From assembly GCA_937898535.1 (NCBI GenBank), contig CALDKP010000243.1, forward strand, positions 1 through 8,016: a stretch of DNA of 8,016 nt, given 5' to 3'. Of the stretch, positions 6,619 to 8,016 are shown piece by piece. The position numbers and the translations under genes are program-made. How positions within the stretch are numbered: position 1 is the first letter of the stretch; each line of letters begins with the position of its first letter. This stretch comes from an uncultured Sphingomonadales bacterium (lineage in GTDB: Bacteria; Pseudomonadota; Alphaproteobacteria; Sphingomonadales; Sphingomonadaceae). The notes beneath the pieces were generated by a model that was given only the letters and a program-made list of their open reading frames with translations, was not told the origin of the DNA and did not search any database.

Positions 6619-7340
6619 GTTGCTCCTTCAATAGCGGCATTCGGCGGCAGGGTGCAATCTATCCTTGTAAAATGCTGCCCTATTGCGTCCATTAACGCAG
6701 CGTCATTTGGTGAGGGCGCGACAATTATCTGTGCCCAGCCGTCGCCAGCGCTTGCTGCGATAGCGTTCGAAAACGTCGCGAGCGTGATTTTGCTCCGCGA
6801 TAGGCCGCCCGCATCGCAGAGACCGGCAAAGTGCGCCGCCGCGCGTGAAGAGTGCAGGATGACTGCATCGCATACTGCAACCTGCGCGGCGAAGTCCGCC
6901 GGTGTTTCCAGCACCGCGCTTCGGTACACGATAGCGATATCGATATGCACGCCAGCAATCTGCGGAACAGCGCTGTGGTCTTCGCCTGCAAGCCATAGGA
7001 GCTTTGTGTGGCCGTCTGCAGCCGCAACGCCGACAAGTGCCTCCACGCCATTGGATCCAGTCGCAGCAACCGGCAAAGACAAATGGGCCAGCGCGCTGGC
7101 GGTCGCACTACCGACCGCATAGATCGGGATGTCGCGTGCGTTTTCCAAAAATCCAGCTGCAGCGCGCGCAGCATTGCCGCTGGTCAACAAAATCGCGTCA
7201 TATCCGTCAACCGACACCGATAGCGGCGGCCGATGTTCAATGGCGAACAGTGGAATAACTAAGGGCGCATATCCTGCACCCTCAAAGCGGCGGGCGGTGG
7301 CATCTGCACCTGGTTGCGGCCGGATAATCAGCACCTTCAC
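6615..7340 (-). CDS. hemD: Uroporphyrinogen-III synthase
   Basis: HemD closes linear hydroxymethylbilane into uroporphyrinogen III, inverting ring D, in the cytoplasmic route to heme, siroheme and cobalamin. The protein is 241 residues, normal for the family. It has the expected two-lobe pattern: MKVLIIRP at the N-terminus, LLTSGNAARA (51-60), IYAVGSATASAL (73-84), LHSSRAAAHFA (162-172) and the final ATFSNAIAASA (188-198) with VAPSPNDAAL (207-216). The start is GTG at 7340, which overlaps the hemC stop as GTGA; a GGAG lies 11 bases upstream, rather far. Its stop overlaps the next start as ATGA, so the three genes are probably translationally coupled. Because upstream hemC is cut, the usual operon promoter is absent from this window, and expression of this intact gene is uncertain. 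Confidence 0.93.
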   Translation of the reverse strand: MKVLIIRPQPGADATARRFEGAGYAPLVIPLFAIEHRPPLSVSVDGYDAILLTSGNAARAAAGFLENARDIPIYAVGSATASALAHLSLPVAATGSNGVEALVGVAAADGHTKLLWLAGEDHSAVPQIAGVHIDIAIVYRSAVLETPADFAAQVAVCDAVILHSSRAAAHFAGLCDAGGLSRSKITLATFSNAIAASAGDGWAQIIVAPSPNDAALMDAIGQHFTRIDCTLPPNAAIEGAT

Positions 7341-7720
7341 GATGCGAACATGCTCCGCAGTTCATCACTGGCGTTTGCCAGCAATTGATCTGCCAATTGC
7401 GCTGGACCATCGCCCGACGCGTCATAGACGATTTCGCCCGTATGCATTTCCCGGCCATCCGCGGTGAAAACTTCACCTTTTAAGCGAATCTGGGCACCTT
7501 CGACCTGCGCCAATGCGGCGATGGGGGAGTGGCAATTGCCGCCCAATGCCTCAAGCAAGGCACGCTCGGCCTGCACGGCGACAAAGGTGTCCACATCGTT
7601 GATGGCCGCCAAAAACGGGACGAGCTCTTTGCGGCTGGTCAACCGGTCAATACCCACCGCGCCTTGCGATGCCGCCGGCAAAAACTGGCTCAGCGGCAAT
7701 GGCGCGCCGACATTGCGCCA
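7337..7720 (-). pseudogene. hemC: hemC remnant: C-terminal third of porphobilinogen deaminase
   Basis: HemC (hydroxymethylbilane synthase) joins four porphobilinogens into a linear tetrapyrrole and is normally about 310 residues. Only the end is here. The frame opens after a TAG (7723-7721) with W-R-N-V-G-A-P and then PLSQFLPAASQGAVGI, the family's hinge into domain 3. The dipyrromethane-cofactor cysteine is present in GGNCHSPIAALA (Cys codon 7534-7532). Domains 1 and 2, with the catalytic aspartate and the substrate-binding arginines, are missing. A TTG at 7699 could act as a start but would give only 120 residues and no active enzyme. The 3' end is intact and overlaps hemD by four bases, as in a normal operon. 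Homology ends near 7715-7720, where sequence of the neighbouring plus-strand gene begins. An intact hemC must exist elsewhere if this organism makes heme, unless the join is an assembly error. Confidence 0.88.
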
Positions 7721-7753
7721 CTACTGCTTTACTGAATACACAAGGGAGAGACC
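7721..7753 (+). promoter_or_regulatory. Junction and ribosome binding site upstream of the LigF-like gene
   Basis: These 33 bases lie between the broken hemC frame and the ATG at 7754. GGGAG at 7744-7748, five bases before the ATG, is a strong Shine-Dalgarno. No promoter is recognisable, and the space to the hemC break is too short for a full promoter plus leader. Any promoter either overlaps the hemC remnant or was left behind at the break. Confidence 0.6.
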
Positions 7754-8016
7754 ATGCTCACGTATTACAGCTTCGGCCCCGGGGCCAATTCGTTAAAGCC
7801 CATGCTTACCCTGTATGAGAAGGGTGTCGACTTTACGATCCACCGGCTCGATCCTAAAAAGTTTGAACATCACGAAGAGTGGTTCCAGGCCATTAATCCG
7901 CGCGGGCAGGTTCCGGCACTAGAGCATGACGGCAAGATCATCACCGAATCGACCGTGATCTGCGAGTATCTTGAAGATGTGTTCCCGGACGCAAATCCGC
8001 TACGCCCAAAGGATAG
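7754..8016 (+). CDS. ligF: Glutathione S-transferase, LigF-type beta-etherase (5' part, runs off the window)
   Basis: The first 87 codons of a glutathione transferase are present; the rest lies beyond the right edge. They cover the thioredoxin-fold glutathione-binding domain: SFGPGANSLKP at residues 6-16, NPRGQVPAL (the cis-proline loop) and ESTVICEYLEDVFP (the glutathione-contacting Glu-Ser). The combination of these three motifs matches what I remember of LigF from Sphingobium sp. SYK-6. LigF is the glutathione-dependent enzyme that cleaves the beta-aryl ether bond of lignin-derived alpha-keto ethers in the cytoplasm. Ser13 in the PGANS loop is the likely thiol-activating residue. The start is supported by a Shine-Dalgarno at five bases. 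A related fosfomycin- or dehalogenase-type transferase is less likely. The gene symbol is by resemblance only, as the substrate-binding C-terminal domain is not visible. Confidence 0.75.
   Translation, partial: MLTYYSFGPGANSLKPMLTLYEKGVDFTIHRLDPKKFEHHEEWFQAINPRGQVPALEHDGKIITESTVICEYLEDVFPDANPLRPKD

Noticed and set aside
7337..7699. A stand-alone small protein starting at TTG 7699 rather than a hemC remnant
   Set aside because: The sequence matches only domain 3 of porphobilinogen deaminase, the similarity continues upstream of the TTG, and no ribosome binding site is visible. The domain has no known activity alone.
236..7708. Shared GCGCGCC at 236-242 and 7702-7708 near the two breakpoints as a microhomology or target duplication
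   Set aside because: Seven G/C bases are expected by chance in DNA this GC-rich, and the positions do not coincide with where similarity ends on both sides.
1..8016. CRISPR array, insertion sequence, integrase or prophage
   Set aside because: I saw no regularly spaced direct repeats, no transposase or recombinase motifs and no terminal inverted repeats with target duplications anywhere in the window.

Overview
The window looks like chromosomal DNA from an alphaproteobacterium, most likely a sphingomonad. The reasons are a moderately high GC content, the gene order hemC-hemD-short Mic60-like membrane protein, a secreted DUF885 metallopeptidase-like protein, and at the right edge the start of a glutathione transferase that closely resembles the lignin beta-etherase LigF of Sphingobium. 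No CRISPR array, transposase, integrase or phage gene was found.

Layout, left to right. Positions 1-208 hold no gene I can identify. Positions 209-2536 (minus) encode a 5-oxoprolinase/hydantoinase-type ATP-dependent amidohydrolase. Its A domain is complete, but it stops about 92 residues into the B domain. A 98-base divergent spacer separates it from a secreted DUF885 protein with an HExxPGH zinc motif (2635-4467, plus). A spacer with one doubtful small ORF leads to tRNA-Ser(GGA) (4635-4724, minus, CCA encoded). A periplasmic cyclophilin-type peptidylprolyl isomerase follows on the plus strand (4804-5724). It converges, across a hairpin-forming spacer, on a minus-strand operon read from the right: a hemC remnant, then hemD, then a short mitofilin/Mic60-like protein. 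These three genes are joined by 4-base GTGA and ATGA overlaps. The hemC piece contains only the C-terminal third. Just beyond it a LigF-like gene begins on the plus strand (7754) and runs off the window.

How the genes work together. HemC and HemD are consecutive steps of tetrapyrrole synthesis (hydroxymethylbilane, then uroporphyrinogen III). The Mic60-like protein is the usual alphaproteobacterial neighbour of hemD and is linked to inner-membrane shaping. The cyclophilin and the DUF885 protein both carry signal peptides and act outside the cytoplasm. The LigF-like enzyme would cleave beta-aryl ethers of lignin-derived compounds using glutathione.

The main oddity is that both outer genes are cut: the 5-oxoprolinase lacks its 3' part (break near 209-250) and hemC lacks its 5' two thirds (break near 7720). 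The roughly 7.5 kb between the breaks therefore behaves like one block joined to foreign flanks. That could be a real rearrangement or duplication, or an assembly chimera. I see no convincing novel defence or mobile system.
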